Shown: one piece after another, positions 43,950 to 55,489 of the stretch
Layout: the number at the start of each line of letters is the position of its first letter
Position numbering within the stretch: position 1 is the stretch's first letter
Origin: Locusta migratoria
Lineage: Eukaryota; Arthropoda; Insecta; Orthoptera; Acrididae
Assembly: GCA_026315105.1 (NCBI GenBank)
Contig: CM048750.1
Span: 264,979,151 to 265,043,150 of the forward strand
DNA: 64,000 bases
Reading direction: 5' to 3'
Translations under genes and position numbers: made by a program
Notes under the pieces: generated by a model
Databases searched by the model: none
What the model was told of the DNA's origin: nothing
Seen by the model: the letters and a program-made list of their open reading frames with translations, nothing else

Positions 43950-44575
43950 AAGTCACCCACTTTACATGAGATCCGAAAACCGGATTTCGTAAACCGAAAT
44001 CCCGCTTTTGGTTGGTCATGTAAACACTTCCATAAAGCGGTTTTCCAGTTCCAGAATCGATTTTCGTAAACGGAGCGTTCTTGGCTTGTCAGATAGTGTT
44101 TTCTTGTTAATAATTTTCGGCACATGTTGTCAGAGTGACATTTTCTACCGTGAAATAAAAGTATAAATATTAGAGTGAGAATGAACCTGTGTGTTTAAAA
44201 TAAATGTTTGTAAAGCTTATGGGACTTAACTGCAGGGTCATCAGTCCCTAAACTTCCAACCTAGTTATTAAGTAACTTATACTAAAGACAACACAAACAT
44301 CCATACCCGAAGAAGGATTCGAACCTCCGATGCGGGAGGCCTCGCGATCTGCAACGTGTCGCTGCAGACCGCTAAGCTACTCCCGCGTGGCTGTGTATTT
44401 AAGTAGAGAAAAACTGCGGTTGTGGTGACTAAATCAGGTACTGAATCAGCTGTTTTCAGCCGCCATATTCAGTGGGCTAGGAAATTCCCTTCGTGCTGTA
44501 CCATGTAAACACGACAGCATCAAACGGTTTACGAAATTCGGTTTTCGTCTTCTGGAAGATGTTTTACATGTAAAC
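43950..44575. mobile_element. MITE with roughly 40-bp inverted ends
   Basis: TTTACATG..GAAAACCGGATTTCGTAAACC near 43961 is matched in inverse near 44530-44575. There is no coding. It carries a SINE inside. The target duplication is GTAAT or the TAA within it; the superfamily is uncertain. Confidence 0.6.
44199..44391 (-). mobile_element. tRNA-derived SINE inside the MITE, 11-bp TSD
   Basis: Complete minus-strand SINE with B box as GGATTCGAACCTCC. TGTGTGTTTAA (44188-44198) and TGTGTATTTAA (44392-44402) flank it with one mismatch. Confidence 0.85.
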
Positions 44576-44708
44576 GTAATGAGTCTAGCGACTGATAACC
44601 ATAGCAGGTTGGCCCAATAAATTTAAACATTTTCACATTGTAATTTACGTTACAAGCGTTAATGGCCGTCTTACCTATATTCAGGTATTTTATAGTGTGT
44701 CTTGTGTG

Positions 44709-44858
44709 GCCGTTCGCAGTCGGGGTTTGAATCCCCCCTGGGGCATGTGTATTTGTGTTGTCCCTAGGTTAGTTTACTTTACTTTAAGTAGTTTGTAAGC
44801 TACGGGCTAATGACCACGCTGTTGAGTCCGATAGATTTACAAACATTTGAACATTTTC
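44709..44858 (+). mobile_element. 5'-truncated tRNA-derived SINE with 8-bp TSD
   Basis: Starts between the A and B boxes; B box reads GGTTTGAATCC. CTTGTGTG at 44701-44708 is repeated at 44859-44866. Confidence 0.8.
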
Positions 44859-44885
44859 CTTGTGTGACGGCATTAGTTGACAAAC

Positions 44886-46290
44886 TTCTACATCTACATA
44901 TATACTCCGCAATCCACTGTACAGTGCGTGGCGGAGGATACACTGTACCACTACTAGGCATTTCCTTTCCTATTCCACTCCCAAATTGAACGAGAATAAA
45001 ACGATGTCTGTATGTCTCCGTTCGCGCCCTCCTTTCTCGTATCTTGTCTTTGTGAGCACTACGAGGAATGTATGTAGGCGGCAGGATGATCGTTCTACAC
45101 GAAGCTTCAAATTCCGGCCCTATAAATTTCATCAATAGAATTTCTCGAAAAGAACGTCTTTTCGCCAGCGATTTCCATTTGAGTTCCCGGAGCATTTCCG
45201 TGACACTCGCGCATTGATCAAACCTGCTAGTAACTAACCTAGCTCCTCGCCTCTAAACTGCTTCCATGTCTTCCTTTTAACTGATCTGCTGCGGATCCCA
45301 AACACTTGAGCAATACTCAAGACGTGGTCGTACAAGCGTTTTATATGCGATCTCCTTTACGGATGAAGTACATCTTCCCAAAATTCTTCCAATAAACCGA
45401 AGTCAGCTGTCCTTACATGTTTGTTCCATTTCATATCGCTCTGCAATGCTACGCCCAGATATTTGAACGACGCGACTGTATCAAGAAGTTCACTACTAAT
45501 GCTGTATTCCAGCATGTTGGGGTTGTTTTTCCTACTCATACGTATCACCTTACATTTTTCTACATCTAGAGCTAGCTGCCATTCTTCGCAGCAATTAGAA
45601 ATTTTGTCTAAGTCATCCTGTATGCTACTACAGTCAGTTACAGACGACACCCTCCCATACACCACAGCATCATCAGCAAACAGCCGCAGATTACAACTTA
45701 CTCTTTCCATCAGATCATTTATAAAGATAGAAAATAATATCAATCTTATCACACTGTCCTGGGGCACAGCTGGCGGTACACTCGTCTCTGATGAACACTC
45801 GCCGGCGAGAACAACGTACTGCGTTCTATTACTTAGGAAGTCTTCCAGGCAGTCACAAATCTGTGAACCTATTCCATAAGGTCGTATCTTCGTTAGCAGT
45901 CTGCAGTGTGGCACCGCGTCAGATGCCTTTTTGAAATCGAGAAAAACACAATCTGCTTGTTACCCTTCATCCATGGCTCGCAAGGTATCATGTGAGAAAA
46001 GGGCAAGCTGAGTTTCACCCGAACGATGTTTCGTAAACCCGTGCTGATTCATATAAAGAATCTTTTCCGTCTCAAGGACATTTTCTATTTTCCAACTGAG
46101 AATATGCTCCAAAATTCTACAGGAAACTGATGTCAACGATACTGACCTGTAATTATGTGGGTCAGTTCTATTACCTCTCTTATAAACGGGAGTCAGTCTA
46201 TGAAGCTTCTTTATTTCACACTTTTGTTTCAAGTTCAAAGGTGAGTAATTTATTTCTAAAAGATACTGACCGTTGTTCATTTTTCTTTGA
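44886..46290 (-). mobile_element. CR1-like LINE, RT domain and C-terminus
   Basis: The minus-strand copy spans from the N-terminal RT block (VYKRGNRTDPHNYRSVSLTS, near 46190) to a 3' terminus seen on plus as CTACATCTACATATATACTC at 44889. This 3' end differs from that of the 6309/60475 family. The copy spans more of the RT than any other CR1-like fragment in the window. Confidence 0.8.
45357..45914 (-). pseudogene. LINE reverse transcriptase palm
   Basis: An uninterrupted 185-residue frame includes a degenerate motif B (AVPQDSVIRLILF) and a normal motif C (LRLFADDAVVYG), then EEWQLALDVEKCKVIRMS and FKYLGVALQSDMKWNKH. It is separated by a stop at about 45960 from the upstream frame (45960-46280: RILEHILSWKIEN, NQHGFTKHRS). 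Downstream, frame 44800-45195 carries the C-terminal region (LKWKSLAKRRSF, IILPPTYIPRSAHKDKIRE). Confidence 0.8.
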
Positions 46291-47943
46291 TAATAAACAC
46301 CAAGAACATATGAATATGTATATGAACACTAAAACACAGTAAGTAACTGATTACGCTGTTGAGTGACTGTAACAAAATGAATCTGTTACGATGAAGAGAC
46401 AAGCTACGTTATGGTTACTTGACACTGTGAGCAGCACCCTATTAACCTTACGCATGTGCAAAGGCTCTTCTCCCCAGCATCTTTTCAAACAGTTAAATGT
46501 TTGTTACAACGAAGAGTATAATTAATGTGATTTACCCTCAAAAATTGCTAAAAAGTCGAAACGTATGTGGCAAGTAGCAGTAGAAAACTCGATGATGCCG
46601 TATCCGTTAAAAAGAATATTGGGTTTAATATATGTATATGGACTGACTGCCATAAGGAGCGGTATTTTGTAGCACGTTCATACTGTACCCAATGTGTATG
46701 GTACAATGACTGTACTGCGGAGAATTTAGAGGCCCTGCGACATAGATATGCTAGCTATCTTGGTTGTGCAGACGGTAAGGTGTGGCCCACACATAGAAAT
46801 TCAGGGATGGCCCACAGCTTTTGCTGTCGAGTGCACCTGTAGGTTCAAAACTGGTAACATATAGCTTCGTTGGCAAGAGATCATAGCCTATTTTTATCTT
46901 ATTTTAAATTTGTTATGATTTTTCTTTATTTATTTACTTTTTGCTTTTTTTACTTTTACATCATCGTGATATCAGTTGAATCCTTCGAGTTCCCGTCTTT
47001 TATGGTTGCACTCTCCACATCAACAGCCTGTTGGCCGTATAATGAAATACGTCTCTCATCTTTTGACCAAGACTACAACATATTCAAGTGTATAGAAATC
47101 TGCAAGTGCAACTTGGCTACTGTTATTCGTGAGTTGAGTCTCGCCTCGGCCGATATCGGCATCTGGCCGCTTGTTATCCACTTCAGAACAGTTTGATCTA
47201 CACGCGGCGGAGACGCAACATAGACATTCTTGCGTGGGCAATCTGTAGCGTATCTTCAGTACTTTGTTGTGTTTTCCTGGTGCCAGGATCCTAGTGCACT
47301 TTCTCTGCGTAAGGCTGTGTATCAGGTCTTCTGGTGGCCACAGTTTTAAAAATAATCCTTACAGTGTCGATTAACGTCTTTCTATTTCTGCAAGACGATG
47401 GAAGTACATTAAAGCAAATCTTGCGGCCAACCCGTTGTCTAGACCACGTCCTGTCGGCGCCACATCGTTCACAACAATCATCCGGGAAGAAGCGAATGGC
47501 CCATGTCCTGGATTTACAATCCGAGAGTGGAGCGCCGCTCCTCTCTTGAGAGGAGACTGTCGCAAGCAAATTGCTTTATTGCAGGCGACTTGGGCCAAGA
47601 AATCTGTTGCCTGGGACGGAGACGCATTCTGTGGTGACTGTACAGTGAGCACAGGAAGGCTTCAATGTTTGAGTGGTAAATATATCTTGTTCCTCCAGTG
47701 ACAGATCAAGCGAAAGAAGAAGCGACATCACATCTAGAGAGGCACAAAAGAGACAGAAGGAAACCCTGTATTGTTTATGAGCCCTCGACAGAAAAAGAAA
47801 CTGATCTACCTCATCAGCAAAAATCACACATTAACAGGGTGATTTTCTGTGCCGAGTACAAACTGTAGGAATTGATCCAGGAGAGGATGGGGAACAAGAA
47901 TGGTTTCCATGCTAGAGACCAGTTATTCAGGCTTACTTAGTTT
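46291..47943. other. unassigned DNA
   Basis: Several 60-110-codon frames exist on both strands (46567-46842, 46870-47196 and a mutually overlapping set at 47291-47701), but none shows a recognisable domain or splice structure. The A/T-rich and mixed composition gives no element ends. This is the longest part of the window without an identified repeat and the best place to look for a host exon. Confidence 0.35.
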
Positions 47944-47961
47944 TAAAATTTAAAAAGAGAA

Positions 47962-48546
47962 ATGGATAGGTTGAAGTTAAATAAACTGGGGATTAGTGAA
48001 CTTCGGTGGAAAGAGGAGTACAGGAGAGGTGAGTACAGGATTATAAATACAAAATCAGTTGGGGATATTTCAGGAGTAGGTCTGATAATGAATAAGAAAA
48101 TAGGAATGCGGGTAAACTACTATGAACAACACAGTGATCGCATTATTGTAGTCAAGATAGATACGAAGCCAACACCGACCACAGTAGTAAAGGTTTATAT
48201 GCCAACTAGCTCTGCCGATGATGAGGAGGTCGAAGAAATATATGAGGAGCTAAAGGAAATTATTCAGACAATTAAGGGAAAGGAAAACTTAATTGTTATG
48301 GGAGACTGGAATTTGCTAGTAGGACGTGCATGGGAAGATATTCACTTACCATGGTCTGGGCAAAAGAATTTCAGAGGGAGATTTAGGCAACTAGTGACAG
48401 AAACGGGGGGAAATAAAACAGTAGAAGAGGAATGGATAGCATTGAGAGATGAAATAGTGAAGGCAGCAGAGGACAAAATAGGTAGGAAGGCAAAACCTAT
48501 AAAAAATCTTTGGATATCACAGGGCATACTAAATTTAATCGATTAA
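47962..48546 (+). pseudogene. RTE ORF: truncated APE endonuclease and linker
   Basis: A 194-residue frame starts MDRLKLNKLGISELRWK (the Glu of the endonuclease active site lies in this SELRW motif). It continues GVGLIMNKK, VVKVYMPTSSAD and VMGDWNLLVG (catalytic GDWN/GDFN motif near residue 114). Directly afterwards the sequence jumps to FRQLVTETGG and EEEWIALRDEIVKAAEDKIG, a linker region. The C-terminal endonuclease motifs (second Asn/Asp, SDH) are absent, so about 100 residues were deleted in frame. The frame ends at a TAA at 48544. Confidence 0.8.
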
Positions 48547-48899
48547 AGGAGAAAATATAAAAATGCAGCAAATGAAATAGGTAAAATGGAATACATACGA
48601 CTAAGCAATGAGATTGACAAGAAGTGCAAAACGGCTAAGAAAGAGTGGCTAGAAGGCAAATACAAGGATGTGGGAGAATGTATATATAGGGGAAAATAAA
48701 ACAGATATTTGGAGATAAGAAAAACAGCCCTATGAATATCAAGAACAGATGAAAAACTAGTTCTCAGCAAAGACGGGAAAGCTAAAAGGTGGAAAGAGTA
48801 TACAGAGACGCTCTACGAAGGAAATGAACTTAGAGGCAATATTGTAGGAAGGGGAGAAGAAGTAGATGAGGATGAAATAGGAGATACTATACTGATAGT

Positions 48900-50371
48900 C
48901 GAATTTGACAGAGCACTGAAAGACCTAAGTCGGAACAAGGCTCCTGGAGTAGATGATATTCCCTCAGAGCTACTGAAGTCGCTGGAAGAACCAGCCATGA
49001 CAAAACTGTTTCACCTGGTGTGTAAGATGTATGAGACTGGTGAAGTACTCTCAGACTTTAAGAAAAATGTTATAATCCCCATTCCAAAGAAAGCAGGGGC
49101 AGACAGATGTGAAAACTACAGAACCATCAGTTTAATTAGTCATGGTTGCAAAATATTAACACGAATTATTTACAGAAGGATGGAAAAGTTGGTAGACGTC
49201 GACCTCGGGGAAGATCAGGTTGGGTTCAGGAGAAATGTAGGAACAGGGAGGCAATACTCACTTTATGGCTTATCATAGAATATAAATAGCTTTTGTAGAT
49301 TTGGGGGAGGCTTTTGACAATGTTGACTGGAATAAACTCTTTCAAGTTCTGAAGCAAGCAGGAGTAAAATATAGGGAGGGTAAGGTTATTTACAACTTGT
49401 ACAAAAACCAGACAGCAGTTGTCAGAGTTGAAGGACATGAAAGGGATGCAGTGATTGGGAAGGGAGTAAGACAGGGTGGTAGCCTTCCTCCAATGTTATT
49501 CAATTTGTACATTGAGCAAGCTATAAAGGAAAGCAACGAGAAATTTGAAGAACGAATTACAGTTCAGGGTGAAGAATTAAAAACATTTTGTTTTGCCGAC
49601 GACATAGTAATTCTGTCGGATACAGCAAAGGACCTGGAAGAGCATCTGAACGAAGTGGACAGTGTGCTGAAAGATGCATTAAGATGAACATTAATAAGAG
49701 CAAAACAAGGGTAATGGAATGAAGTCTAAGAAAATCAGGTGATGCTGAAGGAATTAGATAAGGTAACGAAGCAATAGATGAGTTTTGTTACTTGGGCAGT
49801 AAAATAACAAATGATGGTCGCAGTACAGAGGATATAGAATGCAGAATGGCAATGGGTAAAAACGCGATCTTGAAAAAGAGAAATTTGTTAACATCTAATA
49901 TTGATTTAAGCCTAAGAATGTCCTTTCTGAAGGCATTTGTGTGGAGTGCTGCCTTGTATGGTATTGAAACATGGACGATAAACAGTGCAGAAAGGAAACA
50001 TGGACGATAAAGAGTGCACACAGGAAGAGGGTAGAGGCTTTTGAAATGTGGTGCTACAGAAGAATGCTGAATATTAGGTGGTTGGATCGCGTAACTAATG
50101 ATGTACTGAACAGAATTGGGGAGAAAAGGAATTTCTGGCATACCTTGACTAAAAGAAGGGATCGATTGGTAGAACACATTCTTAGACTTGAAGGAGCCGT
50201 GAATTTAGCATTGAAGGGAAGTGTTTGGAGTAAAAACCACAAAGGAAGACCAAGAGGTGGATACAGTAAGCAGATTCAGGCAGATGTAGGTTGCCGTTCT
50301 TATGTGGAGTTGAAGAGGCTTGCTCAGGAAAGGGTATTGCGGAGAGCTGCATCAAACCAGTCTCCGGACTA
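48900..50371 (+). pseudogene. RTE reverse transcriptase and C-terminal region (frameshifted)
   Basis: Blocks in order: FDRALKDLSRNKAPGVDDIP (about 48905), KKAGADRCENYRTISLIS (frame 48997-49278), FDNVDWNKLFQVLKQAG, GVRQGGSLPPMLFNLY, CFADDIVILSD (frame 49301-49687), YLGSKITNDGRSTED (49792-50010) and NRIGEKRNFWHTLTKRRDR (49971-50372). A 20-bp local duplication of the GAAACATGGACGATAAA block occurs near 49966-50010. Confidence 0.8.
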
Positions 50372-50392
50372 AAGACCACAACAATACAACTT

Positions 50393-51917
50393 AGTATCCG
50401 AGATTGCGGTTTAATACGCGCTGTACATTGATCTCTAGACTACCTGGATGTTGAACTTCAGATGTCTGTGTCAGCCATAGTTGTTCATATTTCGTTTCTT
50501 GCCAAATTCAGGTATGACTGTCATGAAGTATTACAAGAAAACGAAAACAAGAAACTTTTCGGTTCTGCTTACATATTAGCCTATTTATCGCGTACTGGCA
50601 TCAATTTGAAACAAAGAAGTAAGCAAGCAACTGTTTGTCACGTAATATCTGATGGAAATTCGTATGCCAAATTTTAATATGGCAGACAATGCGAAAACGT
50701 GTGTACACCATATGAATGTGCAGGCACGCTGTAGTTCTATGCTCAGACACCAGAGTTATAGATCCAGTTTGTATAGAGATCATGGTGCTGTTCCATGTTG
50801 CCGCATTTACAGTATGTGCTCAAAATGACATCCGTGTACCTCAAGGCACACATATCAATGTTGCATCTGACACACGAATGTTAAAACCGCAGAGGTGAAT
50901 ACCTGGCTCCAGTATCCCAACATATGGAGCGGGCAGTGCATACACGATACTTTTGAGACTACCCCATAACCACAAATTGCAAGGGGTCATGAGATCCGGT
51001 GAATGAAGAGGCCATGTAACTGGATCTTCTAGTTTGATGCATCGGCCTGGGAAGACATGACTGAGATGCTTAATTCTCTCCATAATCAATGGACTGGCAT
51101 TACAGCTGAGATAAATCTGTAGACCGAAAGAAAATACCAGCAGCTGTGTTTAGAATTTTTAATTAATTAGTCGATCTGTTTCGATGCTATATTCGCACCA
51201 TATTCAGGCTATTGTTGCGTAACTGTCACAGGTAATAGGCCGCAGTCTCTATAACAGAGAATGATTATATAAATGATGTCTGGCACAGAATGCATGCCTT
51301 TTACATCAGGAGAAACTTCTTTAGGAGGTTGTGTTAACCTGTCCTATATCATTTTCTTTCCTCCTTTACCATGGATGACGCACAATAGTTTGCCTTTCTA
51401 CCGCAATGACAGTGTACGCGAGGGTTGTAGTTCCTCCCCACTGCACTGTGTGAAGAGTAGAAACTCTTAAGTTCAACAGCCTGACGTTTTCTATAGCAGT
51501 CGTCCCCACGCAGATGACAGCACGCAGGTCGGAGTTATTGAAGTGAGGCTGTAGTTATTAGACTATTGGCAGGAATACATCTAATTACTGAGTTATACTG
51601 AAGTTCTTAGGATGCCAGCTAGTTTATTTAAAGAATGCAGAGAAACTAGCAAACCGCATGATAATATACACTTGCCACACACTGTATGAACTGAAAGTTC
51701 AATATATTGCCATTTCGCATTGTTCTGAAGTGATAAATATGTCATATGACCGCCTACATGTGCGACATGTTACTACTCCGAGTGTGTGTTCTGGACTGAA
51801 GTGTGGCGACTCGTTGCAAGGATGCCTTCGCTCCGCAATCTGGCGCTCAAACATGGCCGCCGTGCATCGTCCGTCTTAAATTAATTGTTTTGTTTATTCA
51901 TTTTGCAATAGTTAATA
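50393..51917. other. mostly unassigned DNA with one transposase relic
   Basis: Apart from the transposase fragment at 50841-51089 nothing is recognisable. Confidence 0.4.
50841..51089 (-). pseudogene. DDE transposase C-terminal fragment (mariner-like)
   Basis: The minus-strand frame contains FPGRCIK..DPVTWPLHSPDLMTPCNLWLWGSLKSIVYALP, which matches the WPPRSPDLTPxDFFLWGxLK region around the third catalytic acid of mariner-type DDE_3 transposases. The usual DFF is changed to NLW. No terminal repeats could be located. Confidence 0.6.
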
Positions 51918-52783
51918 CAGTAAAACTTCTGAATAACAGACACCAACGGGGAACATATAATTGTCCGCTCTTAAGAAGTGTCCGCTGCTAATAAAAGGAT
52001 AAGATACAAAACAGTAAACTACCGTTTATCCGAAATGATTGGGACGGCGGCCGGTTCGGATAACAAAAATCTCGGTTAAACTGAAGTCCCATGTTTTCAC
52101 GCATGAAACACACCGAATTGCGTCAATAACGCGAAATACAATCGTAAAACGTGCGAATACCACACTGCTTCTTGAACAGATTCAGTCAGCCATCATTTCT
52201 GAGGCATTCTCACTCCTTTAGTTCAATCAACTCATAAAAGGTCATCGCTTTATAACGAAGTAGAGGACCTGAAACTTTACTTGCAAAGCTATCATTTCCA
52301 AACCACGACTTTAGAATGTCCTTTGTGTTTCTTAAAATATCTCTGACGTGTGTTTTTTCGACAGCAAACATTGTGTCCATATCTCTTACACTGAGCTTTT
52401 CCTTTTCGTAGACGTTGATGATCTTGACCTTTTGTTTCAGTGTTAACCGTTTTCATTTCTGCGACATTTTTAGCACTACAGTACGTACTTAAACTCAGTT
52501 GTTCAAAGACAGACAAAGTACTGTATGCAATTTTAACTTACAAAACGTTCAGATGATGTCGTCGTTAAGTTTACAACCATCTCTTTCTTTAACACCGACC
52601 GTTATTTTGAAGTTTTTATTGTTGTTGGGGAATATTACAGTGTCTGTGTCCGTTATTGAGAATGTCCGCTATTCGGAATAATTTTAGCATAAGGGATAAC
52701 GTTGTTTCGCAGGGGAATTTTAAAATGTCCGCTACTGAGGTAAGTCCACTATTGTGACGTGTCCGTTAAGGGAAGTTTCACTG
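51918..52783 (-). mobile_element. pogo/Tigger-type DNA transposon, deletion derivative
   Basis: The ends CAGTAAAACTTC (left) and CAGTGAAACTTC (right, inverse) are flanked by TA at 51916-51917 and 52784-52785. Several GTCCGCTA-type motifs recur near both ends. Length 866 bp, with room only for the N-terminal DNA-binding part of the transposase. Confidence 0.8.
52190..52467 (-). pseudogene. pogo transposase N-terminus (Psq/CENP-B-like HTH)
   Basis: From ATG at 52467 (minus) the frame reads MSQK, a stop, then KRLTLKQKVKIINVYEKEKL and SVRDMDTMFAVEKTHVRDIL. This is the helix-turn-helix shared by pogo, Tigger and CENP-B proteins, ending near SWFGNDSFASKV. The DDE domain is deleted and codon 5 is a stop. 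Confidence 0.8.
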
Positions 52784-52830
52784 TATGTATTATTTAGTCA
52801 GAGAATAGCTTGGCTTTGAGAGGTTTTCTG

Positions 52831-53023
52831 CCGCGGCGGAGCGGCTGAGAACATTCAGGCGCTATGCTAATACGCGCGAGGCCGTTACCCGTCGGGGTTC
52901 GAATTCTCCCTCGGGCATGGATGTTTGTGCCGTCTTTAGTATAAGGTAGTTCATAAGTAGTTTGTAAGTTTAGGGACTGATGATCCCGCAGTCAAGTCCC
53001 ATAAGCTTTACTAACATTTGAAC
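52831..53023 (+). mobile_element. tRNA-derived SINE (GAGCGGCTGAGA variant)
   Basis: Full-length copy with B box GGTTCGAATTC and the usual body and GAAC end. No convincing target duplication. Confidence 0.85.
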
Positions 53024-53479
53024 TGCCTGCTACTCGGCTGTGCTCGTCCCACGTACAACAGGTTTCCTAATTTGAATTTGACATGGATTAAATAATTAGT
53101 TTATCAAGTATTAATAACAACATGATCGTGTTATGTAGCGTGACCGCCAGTACTACAACCAATCGGTGTCCAGTGCCTGCCACTTGGGGACTTAGCTAGA
53201 ATTCAGGGAAACTTGCCAGTACTCTTTCCTATAGGAACCCGACCAATTGGTTGCACCTGTCGTGGTTCTCACCAGCTTTTACCATCTGTCGGTTACTGGT
53301 TCCAACCTGCTGCAATGAAGCAACTGTCAGATTTTAATATGATGGCTGTAAGCCAGAAATTTACAATTTCCGCACTCAAGTTCATTAGATCTTGTTTGTT
53401 CCTTCTCCTGTCCTCTATCAAGCCCTACAGTTTATACTCGGTGGTAAAAGTAACCCTGTATAAAGCTATCCTACCTGTT
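53024..53479. other. unassigned DNA
   Basis: No feature recognised. A 110-codon frame at 53213-53545 runs into the SINE and is not a known protein. Confidence 0.4.
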
Positions 53480-53556
53480 AGAGCATGGTCGCGCGGTTCT
53501 AGGCAGCCGCTACCACGGGAGGTTCGAGTCTTCCCTTGGACATAGGTGTGTATGTA

Positions 53557-53589
<33 letters not shown>

Positions 53590-53627
53590 CTGTTTTGTCC
53601 TTAGGTTAGTTTAACTTAGTTTCAGTA

Positions 53628-54914
53628 CACTGGTCAATGCAATTAGGGATCAGTTGAGTGGTCTAGGTTCTGGAGTATTGTCCATCGGCAGAATTAACTG
53701 AAATGGTTCGACGTCTCTCGGATCTACGGAGTGGAGACCATAACGTTACGGCAGCTGAGGTATTGATAATAACAAAAAGTTGCTGCAGAGGGGGGGGGGG
53801 GGGTTGGTGATGACTTGTCCACACTTCTCCAAGCGAATTACACAAGCAGTTGGTTTCAAATAATGTTGTGAGCACTTAGTGCAATGCAACAATAACGTGA
53901 CTTACACGACACTATGGCTTGGAGAGCCATAGGAAAGGTTGGAATCTGGATGGACACAGAGGGGGGTGGCAGCAGCTATTGGAATGTCTCAAAGTGTATT
54001 TCCCACGACATAGACGCGGTTTCAGACAACAGGAACCGTTAAAAGAAAGCAAAGCCAAAATTGTCCACGGGTAACATCAGCAAGAATGACCGTTATTTTC
54101 GGTTAACAGCCCGTGGTGACAGGAGGCAGAATACAACTGAGCTGTAACGCACCCTCCAGACAACAATAGGGCCTCAATATCAACGCAAACAGTCCAAAAC
54201 GCCTTTGGAAATGTGGCCTCAAACCACGGAAGGCTATGGTATGTGTGTCATTAAAACCATGACGCTGTTTATCCCGCAGAAACTGGGCGGGGGAACATTA
54301 GAAATGGAATCGTAACAAATGGCGCCGGATTCTGCTCACAGATTAGTAAAGATTCGACTGCTCAGAGGTATAGAGACTACAACCTTCGACCTTTTGTTGT
54401 GTCTCATGCTGATTCCGTAGGAGGTGTGTTCCTTCTGGTGGACGATAACGCTCTTCATCACAGAGCTGCACTGCTGGACAACATGCTTGAAGGTGAGGGA
54501 ATTGAACGAATAGAGTGGCCAACTTGTTCACCGGACTTAAACCCGATTGAGCATGTCTAGTTTGCACTTGCAAAACGCATTGTAACCGGACTAGCACCTT
54601 CCACAACGGTTGTAAAGATGGGTATTGCACTCATGGAAGGATAGTCAAATATTCCTCAACAGCTGGTTGATAACATCATACTGTCCATGCCGCGCAGGTG
54701 TGCAACTGTACTGGCCGTCCGAGGTGATTACACAACATATTAGAGGGCAGCGAGAATGACTTTTTCACTACTGTGGTAGCACCATGATGCCTCGATACAA
54801 ATTTGTATCACACACAAATTTCAATTGTAACCAATATCTGAATAAAATACGTTACCATATGTATACCTTGTATGATATCTCACCTGATCCCCTAATTGTT
54901 TCGAGATGTGCAGT
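53628..54914 (+). mobile_element. Tc1-like DNA transposon with TA target
   Basis: The ends share CAATTAGGGATCAG (left, about 53640) and its inverse CTGATCCCCTAATTG (right, about 54890) in imperfect ~30-bp TIRs. TA lies at 53626-53627 and 54915-54916. A G run (about 53791-53803) is an added simple repeat. Confidence 0.75.
53700..54740 (+). pseudogene. Tc1-like DD34E transposase pseudogene
   Basis: The 3' half reads LLVDDNALHHRAALLDNMLE, GEGIERIEWPTCSPDLNPIEHV, a stop, then FALAKRI. Thirty-four residues separate the Asp of DDNALHH and the Glu of PNPIE-type NPIEHV, as in Tc1. Upstream HTH remnants (MVRRLSDLRSGDHNVTAAEV, about 53704) are in frame pieces. It is distinct from the Tc1-like family at 34789. 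Confidence 0.75.
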
Positions 54915-54975
54915 TAGTAGGTCTAGCGACTGATGACCACAGTAGCTTGGTCCCATAGAATTAAAAAAATATTTG

Positions 54976-55489
54976 TCAGTGCACTAATACCACAATCATC
55001 ATATTGACTGCAGCGAGAGAAGATGGCTCTCCCCCCCCCCTCCCCCCCTCTCTCTCTCCCTCTGCCCATTTCCTCTTTCCACTTCTCGCAGTCCATGTCC
55101 TTCCTTCCATTTCCTTGTCCATCTCCTCCTCCCACACTACCTCATTCTACTGGTTCAACGCCTACTCTTCCTCCTACTATTCCGCCAGGCATCCCCCATG
55201 CATCTCCTTCTGTTACAAATAATGATATATTTCATACAAAATACAATTTCCTGCATTATGTATTTATTCCAATAATCCATTAGTCCCCTTCCTCCTTCTC
55301 TTCTTAAATTGAACCTGCCTCTGTGTTCACCTGTTTCTCTCCCCGCTGTCTGTCAGTCTCGTCATCTGCCCTCCCGTCGTTCATACTCACTTTTCCTGCT
55401 CAGGGACCACCTCATTCCCCATTTCTGTCCAGATACTCCTCAGCCAGTCTCCTCCTCCACATGTCAGTGAAACATTACAGATACCTGCT
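54976..55489. repeat. pyrimidine-rich tract and unassigned DNA
   Basis: 55026-55160 is almost entirely C/T and C-rich stretches continue to about 55470. By analogy with the other tracts it may mark an eroded minus-strand Helitron, but no ends were found. Confidence 0.45.

Larger units (their letters stand above)
43866..44636 (+). mobile_element. tRNA-derived SINE split by a MITE
   Basis: The head (B box GGTTCGAGTCC, then GGGAATGGGTGTGTG, 43866-43949) and the tail (TGAGTCTAGCGACTGATAACC.. to ACATTTT, 44576-44636) belong to one SINE. GTAAT occurs on both sides of the interruption (43945-43949 and 44576-44580). Confidence 0.7.
47944..50392 (+). mobile_element. RTE-type LINE copy 4 (endonuclease through 3' end)
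   Basis: The most domain-complete RTE copy. It has part of an APE-type endonuclease, the linker, the RT and the C-terminal region, ending at the stop near 50371 and ACCACAACAATACAAC. Frames change repeatedly in the RT (49278, 49687, about 50010). Motif C reads CFADDIVILSD. Confidence 0.85.
53480..54975 (+). mobile_element. tRNA-derived SINE split by a Tc1-like element
   Basis: The head (GGTCGCGCGGTTC; B box GGTTCGAGTCTTCCC) is followed by an expanded (TG)n run at 53559-53589, breaks at 53625, and its tail (GTCTAGCGACTGATGACCAC..) resumes at about 54919. Confidence 0.75.

Noticed and set aside
46567..46842. 91-codon Cys-containing frame as a zinc-finger-like gene
   Set aside because: Cys spacing does not fit a known finger and nothing nearby supports an exon.
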